Source: Gemmatimonadota bacterium (GTDB taxonomy: Bacteria > Gemmatimonadota > Gemmatimonadetes > Longimicrobiales > UBA6960). Taken from it: 5,615 nucleotides of DNA. The position numbers and the translations under genes were made by a program. Positions 1 through 5,615 of this stretch are shown in pieces. Under the pieces are notes generated by a model. It ran no database searches. It was given only the letters and a program-made list of their open reading frames with translations, and was not told the origin of the DNA. Location of the stretch: positions 1-5,615 of the forward strand of contig JADFLD010000159.1 in NCBI GenBank assembly GCA_022564535.1, given 5' to 3'. The first letter of the stretch is position 1. Every line of letters begins with the position of its first letter.

Positions 1-1
1 G

Positions 2-184
2 GGGGAGGACACCGTCGAGATCGGTGCCGGCGCCGTCACCCTGCAGCGCGCCAACGTCGCCCATGGACTCTACAACCCCTACGCAGACGAACTGGACTTC
101 ATCCGTGTCGCGGTGGCCACGCCCGGCGAAACCTTCACCACCGTCGACCTCGACGACGACCTGCGCCAGCGCCGGCCCACCTAG
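2..184 (+). CDS. Cupin-domain protein, C-terminal fragment (5' end outside window)
   Basis: An open frame runs in from the window edge and stops at TAG 182-184, giving the last 60 residues of a protein. The visible part carries a cupin motif 2 pattern: a Gly-rich turn (GAGAV, residues 8-12 of the fragment), then H21-G-L-Y-N25, matching the H(x)3N spacing of that motif, followed by the hydrophobic strand LDFIRVAVA. In cupins this His helps bind a metal; the remaining ligands would lie in motif 1, which is off the window. The chain ends in an acidic then basic tail (DLDDDLRQRRPT). Substrate and reaction cannot be inferred, because cupins range from dioxygenases and isomerases to sensors. It lies 34 bases upstream of the DUF3500 gene on the same strand, so co-transcription is likely. 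Codon usage and the motif make the frame convincing even though no start is visible. Confidence 0.72.
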   Translation, partial: GEDTVEIGAGAVTLQRANVAHGLYNPYADELDFIRVAVATPGETFTTVDLDDDLRQRRPT

Positions 185-207
185 AGCCGCGCGGCTGTTG
201 AACCTTC

Positions 208-212
208 AGGAG
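208..212 (+). promoter_or_regulatory. Shine-Dalgarno site that sets the DUF3500 start
   Basis: AGGAG lies six bases upstream of ATG 219-221. It supports this ATG over the in-frame ATG at 24, which would put 65 low-complexity Ser/Thr/Pro residues in front of the domain and read out of frame through the cupin gene. Confidence 0.75.
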
Positions 213-218
213 ACCACG

Positions 219-1193
219 ATGACAACCGCTGCCGATACCGCGCGCCGCATGGCCGATGCTGCCATGGCCCTGCTGGATGCACTCGACCACACGCAGCGGG
301 GCAAGGTTGCCGTCGACTTCACCGACGCCGCCGAGCGCACCAACTGGCACTACGTGCCCCGTGAACGTGCCGGTCTGCCGCTGAAGGAAATGGACGAATC
401 TCAGCGGCGCCTGGCCCTGGCCCTGGTCGCCACCGGTCTGAGTCCATCGGCACAGCAGAAGGCGACGACGATCATGAGCCTCGAGACGGTGCTGGCCGGG
501 ATCGAGGGCCCCGGTCGCACTCACGTGCGTGATCCGGAGCTCTACTACGTGACGCTCTTCGGTGAGGTCGGCGCCGAGACGGCATGGGGCTGGCGTTTCG
601 AGGGGCATCACATCTCACTGAACAATACCGTCGTCAACGGTACCGAACTGTCAGCGGCGCCCCTGTTTTTCGGCTCCAACCCGGCCCACGTGCGCCATGG
701 CGAGCAGCGGGGTCTGCGGGCGCTGAAAGAAGAGGAAGACCTGGCGCGCGACCTGTTGTCGCAACTGGACGGCGAGCAGAGACGCATCGCCATCGTGGCC
801 GCCGAAGCGCCTGCCGATATCCTGACGACGAACGTGGTGAGGGTCGGCGACGAGGCGCCGCCGGCGGGCTTGACGGCGGCACAGATGACCGAGGGCCAGC
901 GGCAACTGCTCGACGCCCTGGTGCGAGTCTACGTCGAGCGCCTGCCGGAGGCGATGGCCGAGGCCCAGTGGGCACGGTTGCAGGCGACGGACATGGCGGG
1001 GGCTCACTTCGCCTGGGCCGGGCCTGTGGAGCGGGGTGGACCGCACTACTATCGCGTGCAGTCGGCGACGTTTCTGGCCGAGTACGACAACACCCAGAAC
1101 GATGCGAACCACATCCACTCGGTGTGGCGCGATTTCGAAGACGATTTTGGGCGCGACCTGCTCAGAGCGCACCTCCAACGGCACCCGCACTGA
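219..1193 (+). CDS. DUF3500 family protein
   Basis: A 324-residue protein recognised as DUF3500 (Pfam PF12006), a family without an established biochemical function. Family-like blocks are NWHYVPRERAG (about 42-52), GWRFEGHHISLN (124-135) with adjacent H130/H131, the FFGSNPA segment (150-156) followed by G-L-R-x-L-K-E-E-E-D-L-A-R (165-177), and the C-terminal block around YDNTQNDANHIHSVWRDFEDDFG (289-311) with H298 and H300. The conserved His, Asn, Asp and Trp residues suggest a catalytic or metal-binding role, but this is inference. There is no signal peptide or membrane segment, so it is probably cytoplasmic. The start is ATG 219, supported by an AGGAG six bases upstream and by its position just after the cupin stop. 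The 34-base gap suggests a shared transcript with the cupin gene and perhaps a related substrate. The gene is intact. Family assignment is from recalled motifs, not a database search. Confidence 0.85.
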   Translation: MTTAADTARRMADAAMALLDALDHTQRGKVAVDFTDAAERTNWHYVPRERAGLPLKEMDESQRRLALALVATGLSPSAQQKATTIMSLETVLAGIEGPGRTHVRDPELYYVTLFGEVGAETAWGWRFEGHHISLNNTVVNGTELSAAPLFFGSNPAHVRHGEQRGLRALKEEEDLARDLLSQLDGEQRRIAIVAAEAPADILTTNVVRVGDEAPPAGLTAAQMTEGQRQLLDALVRVYVERLPEAMAEAQWARLQATDMAGAHFAWAGPVERGGPHYYRVQSATFLAEYDNTQNDANHIHSVWRDFEDDFGRDLLRAHLQRHPH

Positions 1194-1294
1194 TTGGGCC
1201 GCACGTCGCACGATTCACTAAAGGAAAGTGTCCTCCTTACCCTGCAACCCAAAAGGTGATAGGGTGCTATTGACCCACCGACTCCCTGGATGAC

Positions 1295-1657
1295 ATGGCC
1301 CGCATACTCATTGTCGACGACGAAGAATCCGTCCGCCTCGTACAAGGCACCGTCCTCGAGCACGCCGGTCACGAGGTCTTCTTTGCGGGCACCGGCGAAG
1401 CGGCGATGAAAGCATTCCTCCGTATGGAATTGGACCTGGTCATCACCGATCTGCGCATGCCCTACGGCGACGGCCTCGAACTGATCGGGGCGCTCAATGG
1501 CTTCGGGCCCGAAGTCCCGATCATCGCCATCTCCGGCACGGGTCCTGAACAACTCGGCGCTGCCAAGTTGATCGGAGCATGCGCGACCTTGGCGAAACCG
1601 GTCGACCCACAGGATCTCATCAATGCGGTCGAAAAGGCCGTCGGCGCCGCCGAGTAA
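1295..1657 (+). CDS. Stand-alone response regulator receiver (CheY-like) protein
   Basis: A 120-residue protein that is one REC domain and nothing more. The acidic pair D8/D9 would bind Mg2+, D52 in LVITDLRMP is the expected phospho-acceptor, S80 in AISG is the Thr/Ser switch residue, and K101-P102 is the conserved Lys-Pro. D59-G60 after the phosphorylation site is also typical. T98 stands where CheY has the switch aromatic (Tyr106), so output signalling may differ from CheY. No DNA-binding or enzymatic output domain follows; the frame stops at TAA 1655-1657 right after the last helix. Such proteins act by protein-protein contact or as phospho-relay intermediates. No histidine kinase is in the window, so its partner is unknown. 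The start ATG 1295 gives the canonical N-terminal strand (ARILIVDDE), but the Shine-Dalgarno match is weak (GGA about five bases upstream). It is separated by 101 bases from DUF3500 and is probably transcribed independently. Confidence 0.92.
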   Translation: MARILIVDDEESVRLVQGTVLEHAGHEVFFAGTGEAAMKAFLRMELDLVITDLRMPYGDGLELIGALNGFGPEVPIIAISGTGPEQLGAAKLIGACATLAKPVDPQDLINAVEKAVGAAE

Positions 1658-1739
1658 CTCCGAGCGAAGCGCGCGCTGAGAGGCGCAGTCCACGTCGCGC
1701 CGCTGCGTTCCCCGCTCGGCAGGAGTCGCGGTCGACACC

Positions 1740-1788
1740 CTCCCGCACCGTAGGGAGCCGCGTTGGCGCCAGGGTCTCCGGGTCCCTG
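1740..1788. repeat. Cluster of short inverted repeats upstream of the glycosylase gene
   Basis: Three small dyads lie in the 150-base gap between the receiver and glycosylase genes: CTCCC (1740-1744) with GGGAG (1753-1757), the 8-base palindrome TGGCGCCA (1764-1771), and CAGGG (1770-1774) with CCCTG (1784-1788). None is followed by a T-run, so they do not make an intrinsic terminator. They could form weak RNA hairpins or protein-binding sites, or be chance in GC-rich DNA. The rest of the gap shows no gene. Confidence 0.3.
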
Positions 1789-1807
1789 ACGACGCGGCCC
1801 GAGTTCG

Positions 1808-2335
1808 ATGAACCAGGACCCGAAGCTCCCCGAGCTCCTCCGCTCCGGACTCGACCTCGTGGTCTGCGGCACGGCCTCGAGCTCGGAGTCCGCGAGACGA
1901 AGGCAATACTACGCCGGTCCGGGGAATCGATTCTGGTCGGTGCTCGCTGAGACAGGGCTCACTCCGAGACTGCTCCACCCCTCCGAGTTCCACTTGCTGA
2001 TCGACTACGGGGTTGGGCTCACGGACATCGTGAAGGATCAGGCAGGCGTCGATATCGAGATCGACTTCGGGGACAGCGGCACGACACTCCGAGAACGGCT
2101 CGCTCCTTACGCGCCCCGGTATCTGTGCTTCAACGGGAAGAGGGCGGCGCAGGAGGCCCTCGGGCGGAAGAGCGTCGACTATGGTCTCCAAGATGAACTG
2201 TTCGGCTCGACCCGGCTCTTCGTGGCGACTTCGACGAGCGCTGCGGCCCGGAGATGGTGGGACTCAGGCGTGTGGGAGGAGCTCGCGGAACGGGTTGCAA
2301 AGGGGTCGTTTCCGAGGCCGGCGTTGCGCGTCTGA
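1808..2335 (+). CDS. Mug/TDG-like mismatch-specific DNA glycosylase (variant active site)
   Basis: A 175-residue protein of the uracil-DNA glycosylase superfamily, close to the G/U mismatch-specific (Mug, family 2) group in length and layout. Enzymes of this group cut damaged or mismatched bases such as uracil or thymine opposite G, starting base excision repair. Seen here: LDLVVCG (15-21), a GTAS motif (21-24) where E. coli Mug has GINPG, the block QYYAGPGNRFW (33-43), LLIDYGVGLTDIVKD (63-77) matching the Mug LLDYRCGVTKLV segment, and a C-terminal STSAAARRWW (142-151) where Mug has NPSGLSR. The catalytic Asn of classical Mug (in GINP) is missing; N40 in GPGNRFW is the nearest candidate, a block also resembling the hypoxanthine-DNA glycosylase group (family 6). 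Substrate is therefore uncertain. ATG 1808 gives the expected N-terminus directly ahead of the first strand, but has no clear Shine-Dalgarno. Neighbouring genes show no repair link. Confidence 0.85.
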   Translation: MNQDPKLPELLRSGLDLVVCGTASSSESARRRQYYAGPGNRFWSVLAETGLTPRLLHPSEFHLLIDYGVGLTDIVKDQAGVDIEIDFGDSGTTLRERLAPYAPRYLCFNGKRAAQEALGRKSVDYGLQDELFGSTRLFVATSTSAAARRWWDSGVWEELAERVAKGSFPRPALRV

Positions 2336-2364
2336 CGGGCCCGACAGATCATGGCGGTCACACC

Positions 2365-2392
2365 GAGCGACGCTACTCGACGTTTGTCGCTC
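2365..2392. repeat. 7-base inverted repeat between the glycosylase and propeller genes
   Basis: GAGCGAC (2365-2371) is a perfect inverted match of GTCGCTC (2386-2392), separated by 14 bases. It lies 30 bases past the glycosylase stop and 24 bases before the next start codon, just upstream of its ribosome binding site. It could be an operator half-site pair or an RNA hairpin in the leader. No T-run follows, so it is not a standard terminator. Confidence 0.35.
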
Positions 2393-2406
2393 AGACCGAA
2401 GACGCC

Positions 2407-2411
2407 AGGAG
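2407..2411 (+). promoter_or_regulatory. Shine-Dalgarno site that sets the GSDH-protein start
   Basis: AGGAG lies five bases upstream of ATG 2417-2419. This start puts a textbook signal peptide at the very N-terminus. The in-frame ATG at 2351 lacks such a site and would add 22 polar, Arg-rich residues ahead of it. Confidence 0.75.
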
Positions 2412-2416
2412 ACCGT

Positions 2417-3820
2417 ATGTCCACGATCCGCCTCGCCACAGCGGCGCTGTTGATCTCGTCGCCCGCCCTTGCCCAGACGACCAACGACCCGTTTCCCGAA
2501 CCCGTCGAGGCGTCGAAGGACGTCATCGTAGTGGGAATCGAAGACTTCGCTTCGCTTCCGGACATCGACGGGGAACGTGCCAGGCCGATGCTCCTCCTCG
2601 ACGAGCCCGGCACGGGACGCCTCTTCGTCAACGACATGCGGGGGCCGCTGTACGCGGTGAGCTATGACGGCGAGGTAACCCTCTATCTCGACGTCAACGA
2701 CTCGAAGTGGGGCATACGGGTCGAGGCCTCGGGGCGGGAGCGGGGGGTTCAGAGCTTTGCGCTCCACCCGCAGTTCAACGAGCGGGGCACAGCTGGGTAC
2801 GGGAAGCTCTACACCTGGACGGACACCGAGGAAACGACTCCCCACCCGGACTTCGTGTCCGGAGGCGGACAGGACAGTCACGATACGGTTCTCCTCGAAT
2901 GGACCGCCGTCCACCCCGAAGCGCTGACCTACGATGGGGGGCCGCCCCGCGAGCTGCTCCGACTGGAGCAGCCGTTCCGCAATCACAACGGTGGCCACAT
3001 CGCGTTCAATCCACGCTCGTCGCCGGGCGATCTGGACTTCGGGATGCTCTACGTCGGTGTGGCGGATGGCGGGAGCGGAGGCGACCCACTCGGCCTGGGC
3101 CAGAATCTGGGATCGGCCTTCGGCAAGATTCTGCGAATCCACCCGCTCGGCTCCAACAGCACCAACGGCCGGTACGGGGTGCCCGCCGACAACCCCTACG
3201 CGCGCGACGGGATCGACCGCACACTCGGTGAGATCTACGTCTCCGGGGTTCGTAATCCGCAGCGCTTCGGGTGGGACACGGCGAACGGGAATCTGTTCGT
3301 CGCGGATATTGGGCAGAACATCGTCGAAGAGCTCAGCCTCGCACCGATGGGCGCCGACCTCGGTTGGAGCGGCTGGGAGGGGAGCTTCCGCTTCATAAGC
3401 CGTCAGGAGGTCGAGGTCGGCGATGCACGCGGCGAGCCCTGGCTTTCCTACCCGGTCGCCGAATACGGACAGCTCGACCCGCTCTTCCAGCGGCAGTCGG
3501 CCATCACGGGTGTGGTCGCGTACCGACACGACCACATTCCTCAGCTGCAGAATCTCGTGCTCTTCGGAGACTTCCCGAGTGGGGAGGTCTTCTACATTCA
3601 GGCTGACGACCTGCCCGACGGAGGCCAGCGAGTCATTCGGCGGGTCCTCTTCGGTGACGAGGACGCACCGAGGACGCTGCTGGAGCTGGTCCAGGCTACC
3701 AACGTCGAACAGGGCCAGGAGCCGGCCACCCGCGCCGACCTCAGGTTCGGAACGGGACCCAATGGCCGGATCTTCCTGCTCAACAAGCACGATGGAGTGA
3801 TCCGGGAAATCGTGCCCTGA
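2417..3820 (+). CDS. Exported GSDH-domain protein, PQQ-dependent sugar dehydrogenase-like
   Basis: A 467-residue protein with a signal peptide (residues 1-19, Ala-Leu-Ala before Gln20), so probably periplasmic. The rest matches the glucose/sorbosone dehydrogenase six-bladed beta-propeller (Pfam GSDH, PF07995). Landmarks: GVQSFALHPQF (110-120), RNHNGGHIAFNP (188-199) with H190 at the catalytic-His position of soluble glucose dehydrogenase, LYVGVADGG (211-219), LGSAFGKILRIHP (231-243), VSGVRNPQRFGWD (276-287) with the R279-N280 pair, and a late blade DLRFGTGPNGRIFLLNK (441-457). Family enzymes oxidise aldoses using PQQ and calcium. Where that enzyme has a PQQ-binding Lys, this protein reads LFGDFPSGEV, and the later Arg pair is not in register, so cofactor use is unproven. 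There is no cytochrome c domain. The start is supported by AGGAG and the signal peptide. It lies 81 bases after the glycosylase and 62 before the amidohydrolase, the other exported enzyme. Confidence 0.88.
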   Translation: MSTIRLATAALLISSPALAQTTNDPFPEPVEASKDVIVVGIEDFASLPDIDGERARPMLLLDEPGTGRLFVNDMRGPLYAVSYDGEVTLYLDVNDSKWGIRVEASGRERGVQSFALHPQFNERGTAGYGKLYTWTDTEETTPHPDFVSGGGQDSHDTVLLEWTAVHPEALTYDGGPPRELLRLEQPFRNHNGGHIAFNPRSSPGDLDFGMLYVGVADGGSGGDPLGLGQNLGSAFGKILRIHPLGSNSTNGRYGVPADNPYARDGIDRTLGEIYVSGVRNPQRFGWDTANGNLFVADIGQNIVEELSLAPMGADLGWSGWEGSFRFISRQEVEVGDARGEPWLSYPVAEYGQLDPLFQRQSAITGVVAYRHDHIPQLQNLVLFGDFPSGEVFYIQADDLPDGGQRVIRRVLFGDEDAPRTLLELVQATNVEQGQEPATRADLRFGTGPNGRIFLLNKHDGVIREIVP

Positions 3821-3882
3821 CCCCGAGCAGCCCTCGACACGCCACGACCGCTCTGAATACACATTCCCATACGAGGCTCACC

Positions 3883-5205
3883 ATGACCCGCTCCATCGCC
3901 CCACCGGCCGCCCGGCTCGCCGCCGCCGCGCTGCTTCTGGCCGCCGCACCGGCCGCCGCCCAGGTAACCGCCATCCGCGCGGGCCGCCTCATCGACCCTG
4001 AGTCGGGCACGAGTACCGAGAACGTCGTCATCCTCATCGAGGACGGACGGTTCGGACGCATCGGGACCGACGTCGCCATCCCGGCCGGTGCGGAGGTCGT
4101 GGACCTCTCCCACCTGACCGTCCTGCCCGGGCTGGTCGACGCACACAACCATCTCGCCCTGACGTACAAGGAGGACCCGGAGAGCAACATCTATTACCTC
4201 ACGTACGTCCTGGAATCGACACCGCTCCGGGCCATCCAGGCCGCGTCGAACGGCATCCAGATGCTCGCCGCGGGGTTCACGATCGTGCGGGACATGGGAA
4301 ACAACGGCAACTACGCGGATACCGCCCTCCGCCTGGCCATCGAGCAGGGCTGGATACCCGGTCCCACGATCATCAACTCGGGCATCATCATCGGGGGTAT
4401 GGGAGGCCAGTTCTGGCCGACCCCCGAGATGGCGATGGACCACAACATCGTCTACCCCGAGTACCTGGACGCCGATACACCAGACGAGATCGTCAAGGCT
4501 GTCCGCCAGAACGCACTCTTCGGGGCGACGGTCATCAAGATCTGCGTCGACTGCAAGCCTTGGGGGTACTCGGTCGACGAGATTCGCCTGTTCATCGACG
4601 AAGCCGCGAAGGCGGGGTTGAAGGTCGAGGGCCACGTCCAGACGGTCGCCGGAGCCGGCCGCGCGATCGAGGCAGGCATCTGGTCGATCGCCCACGACTC
4701 GGGGTTGAACGACGAGATGCACAAGCGAATGGCCGCCGCCGGGATCTTCCGAGCCGGCACCGAGACGCCGATCTCGCTGACGGGGCACACGTCGCCGGAG
4801 AGGTACGCGAGGACCGTCGCCAGCCTGCGGAACGCGTTCGACAATGGAGTGCCGCTCACGTACTCCACCGACGCCGACTACTACGTGCCCGGCATGACCC
4901 GAGGCGAAGTCGCCATCGAGTTCATCGAGACGTGGAAAGCGGCGGAGATTCCGAACGCGGATATCCTCCGCGCGCTGACCACGAACGGCTACCTGGTGAG
5001 TGAGACCGAAGAGACACGTGGACCCATCCGGACCGGGCTCGCGGCAGACCTCATCGCCGTGTCCGGTAACCCCCTCCAGAACATCGACGCGCTTCGCGAG
5101 GTGATGTTCGTCTTGAAGAACGGAATGATCTTCAAGCAGAACGGCGTCATGACCCCCGGGAGCTTCTTCAACGGCGGGCCCGTAAACGGCTGGAACATTC
5201 GCTAG
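3883..5205 (+). CDS. Exported metal-dependent amidohydrolase (imidazolonepropionase-like)
   Basis: A 440-residue amidohydrolase-superfamily enzyme with an Ala-rich signal peptide (1-26, Ala-Ala-Ala before Gln27), so probably periplasmic. The metal-centre set is complete: LPGLVDAHNHL with H88 and H90, K219 in ATVIKICVD as the likely carboxylated bridging Lys, H251 in VEGHVQT, H271 in SIAHDSG and D330 in YSTDADYYVPG, which together suit a binuclear centre. An N-terminal beta-sandwich segment (28-80, IRAGRLIDPESG) and its C-terminal completion (TGLAADLIAVSGNPLQNIDAL, about 384-404) frame the barrel. Relatives include imidazolonepropionase-like hydrolases and Xaa-Pro or Xaa-Arg dipeptidases; the substrate cannot be chosen from sequence alone. 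Start ATG 3883 has GAGG six bases upstream. It follows the GSDH protein by 62 bases on the same strand and could be co-transcribed. The gene is intact and of normal family length. Confidence 0.92.
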   Translation: MTRSIAPPAARLAAAALLLAAAPAAAQVTAIRAGRLIDPESGTSTENVVILIEDGRFGRIGTDVAIPAGAEVVDLSHLTVLPGLVDAHNHLALTYKEDPESNIYYLTYVLESTPLRAIQAASNGIQMLAAGFTIVRDMGNNGNYADTALRLAIEQGWIPGPTIINSGIIIGGMGGQFWPTPEMAMDHNIVYPEYLDADTPDEIVKAVRQNALFGATVIKICVDCKPWGYSVDEIRLFIDEAAKAGLKVEGHVQTVAGAGRAIEAGIWSIAHDSGLNDEMHKRMAAAGIFRAGTETPISLTGHTSPERYARTVASLRNAFDNGVPLTYSTDADYYVPGMTRGEVAIEFIETWKAAEIPNADILRALTTNGYLVSETEETRGPIRTGLAADLIAVSGNPLQNIDALREVMFVLKNGMIFKQNGVMTPGSFFNGGPVNGWNIR

Positions 5206-5248
5206 GAGTGAGCGTTCGGAGGCTCCCTGGAGTCCCTGCGTACACCTC

Positions 5249-5614
5249 CTACCTGCCCACGCCCTCGCGGAGCATGATGTTCCTCACCCACACGTCGGCC
5301 TCGACGGCTCGGGCATTGATCGCAACGCGAAACAACGTTCCGGCGCCGAGCTTCGCGACTCGAAAGTCCGGCGCCGACGCCATGTCTCCGTTCAGGTAGA
5401 GACGCACGGAGCCGTCGGCTCCAACCTCGAGCCGAATGTTGACCCAGTTGGCCGTCGGGAGCACCCCCTTCACCGAAAACGTCGGAGATACGCCGAGCGA
5501 GGGGAACCCCTGCACCGCACGGTCCGCGTCGAAGTAGTCGAGCTCTTCAGCCGGGTATCGGAAGCAGGTCCCTGTTGAGAAGCCCCAGGCCTCGTCTGGC
5601 GCTGCCGGGAGCTG
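5249..5614 (-). CDS. Hypothetical protein with C-terminal beta-sandwich-like domain (5' end outside window)
   Basis: The minus-strand frame is open from the right edge to TAG at 5251-5249, giving the last 121 residues. A GTG at 5515 could start a shorter protein, but coding-like sequence (AWGFSTGTCFRYPAEELDYFDADRAV) continues upstream of it, so the gene most likely extends beyond the window. The fragment is rich in short alternating strands: FSVKG (46-50), NWVNIRLEVGADGSVRLYLNGD (56-77) and ADVWVRNIMLREG (106-118). The W-V-N-I-R-L-E-V then R-L-Y-L-N-G pattern is typical of concanavalin/LamG-like or 3-keto-disaccharide-hydrolase-like (DUF1080) sandwich domains, often found in secreted carbohydrate-active proteins. 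This is a fold-level guess, and no catalytic residue can be named. It converges on the amidohydrolase with a 43-base gap that holds no clear terminator. It covers the whole right end, so the plus-strand frame there is a shadow. Confidence 0.65.
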   Translation of the reverse strand, partial: QLPAAPDEAWGFSTGTCFRYPAEELDYFDADRAVQGFPSLGVSPTFSVKGVLPTANWVNIRLEVGADGSVRLYLNGDMASAPDFRVAKLGAGTLFRVAINARAVEADVWVRNIMLREGVGR

Positions 5615-5615
5615 G

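Noticed and set aside
24..218. Upstream extension of the DUF3500 frame to ATG 24
   Set aside because: It overlaps the cupin coding frame, encodes low-complexity Ser/Thr/Pro sequence, and ATG 219 has a good ribosome binding site.
1221..1275. Possible terminator or promoter between DUF3500 and the receiver (AAGGA/TCCTT and ACCCT/AGGGT dyads; TTGACC at 1270-1275)
   Set aside because: The stems are only 5 bases, no T-run follows, and no -10 match lies at the right spacing.
1579..1950. Plus-strand frame bridging the receiver and glycosylase genes
   Set aside because: The translation is Arg/Pro/Ser-rich without motifs and overlaps both real genes out of frame, so it is not evidence of a frameshifted receiver extension.
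1049..2191. Long minus-strand open frame (380 residues), and a longer one at 2264-3862
   Set aside because: Both are antisense to genes with clear family motifs; their translations are Arg/Gly/Val-rich with no recognisable domain. Long antisense frames are expected in GC-rich DNA.
5206..5248. Bidirectional terminator between the convergent genes
   Set aside because: Only very short palindromic stretches (such as CTCCCTGGAG) are present, with no stable stem followed by T's on either strand.
5208..5399. Small plus-strand frame of 63 residues
   Set aside because: It is the shadow of the minus-strand gene ending at 5249, whose translation has a sensible beta-sandwich pattern.
1..5615. A novel defence, mobile or CRISPR-type system
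   Set aside because: No repeats with regular spacing, transposase, integrase, nuclease-helicase sets or toxin-antitoxin pairs are visible; the genes look like ordinary metabolic, signalling and repair functions.

Overview
The window is GC-rich bacterial chromosomal DNA with tightly packed genes, C/G-ending codons and Gram-negative-style signal peptides ending in Ala-x-Ala before Gln. This gene mix (a DUF3500 protein, an exported PQQ-dehydrogenase-like propeller, an exported imidazolonepropionase-like amidohydrolase) would suit an environmental Gemmatimonadota- or Acidobacteriota-like bacterium. That placement is a guess from gene content; there is no phylogenetic marker here.

Left part (1-1193): the 3' end of a cupin-domain protein, followed 34 bases later on the same strand by a complete DUF3500 protein of unknown function. 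The two probably form an operon. Middle (1194-2335): a stand-alone CheY-like receiver protein, then a divergent Mug/TDG-type mismatch DNA glycosylase, separated by a 150-base non-coding gap with small inverted repeats. Right part (2336-5205): two exported enzymes on the same strand, a GSDH-domain (PQQ sugar dehydrogenase-like) beta-propeller and a metal-dependent amidohydrolase, 62 bases apart. At the right edge (5249-5614) a minus-strand gene converges on them. Only its C-terminal part is present, and it looks like a beta-sandwich domain.

All five complete genes are intact, with no frameshift or internal stop. The two exported enzymes plausibly work in the periplasm on small organic substrates, but no shared pathway can be read from the sequence. 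I see no mobile element, CRISPR array, tRNA or rRNA, and no convincing evidence of a new multi-gene system. The most interesting points are at the protein level: a glycosylase whose first active-site motif differs from classical Mug, and a propeller protein that keeps the catalytic His but seems to lack the PQQ-contacting Lys.
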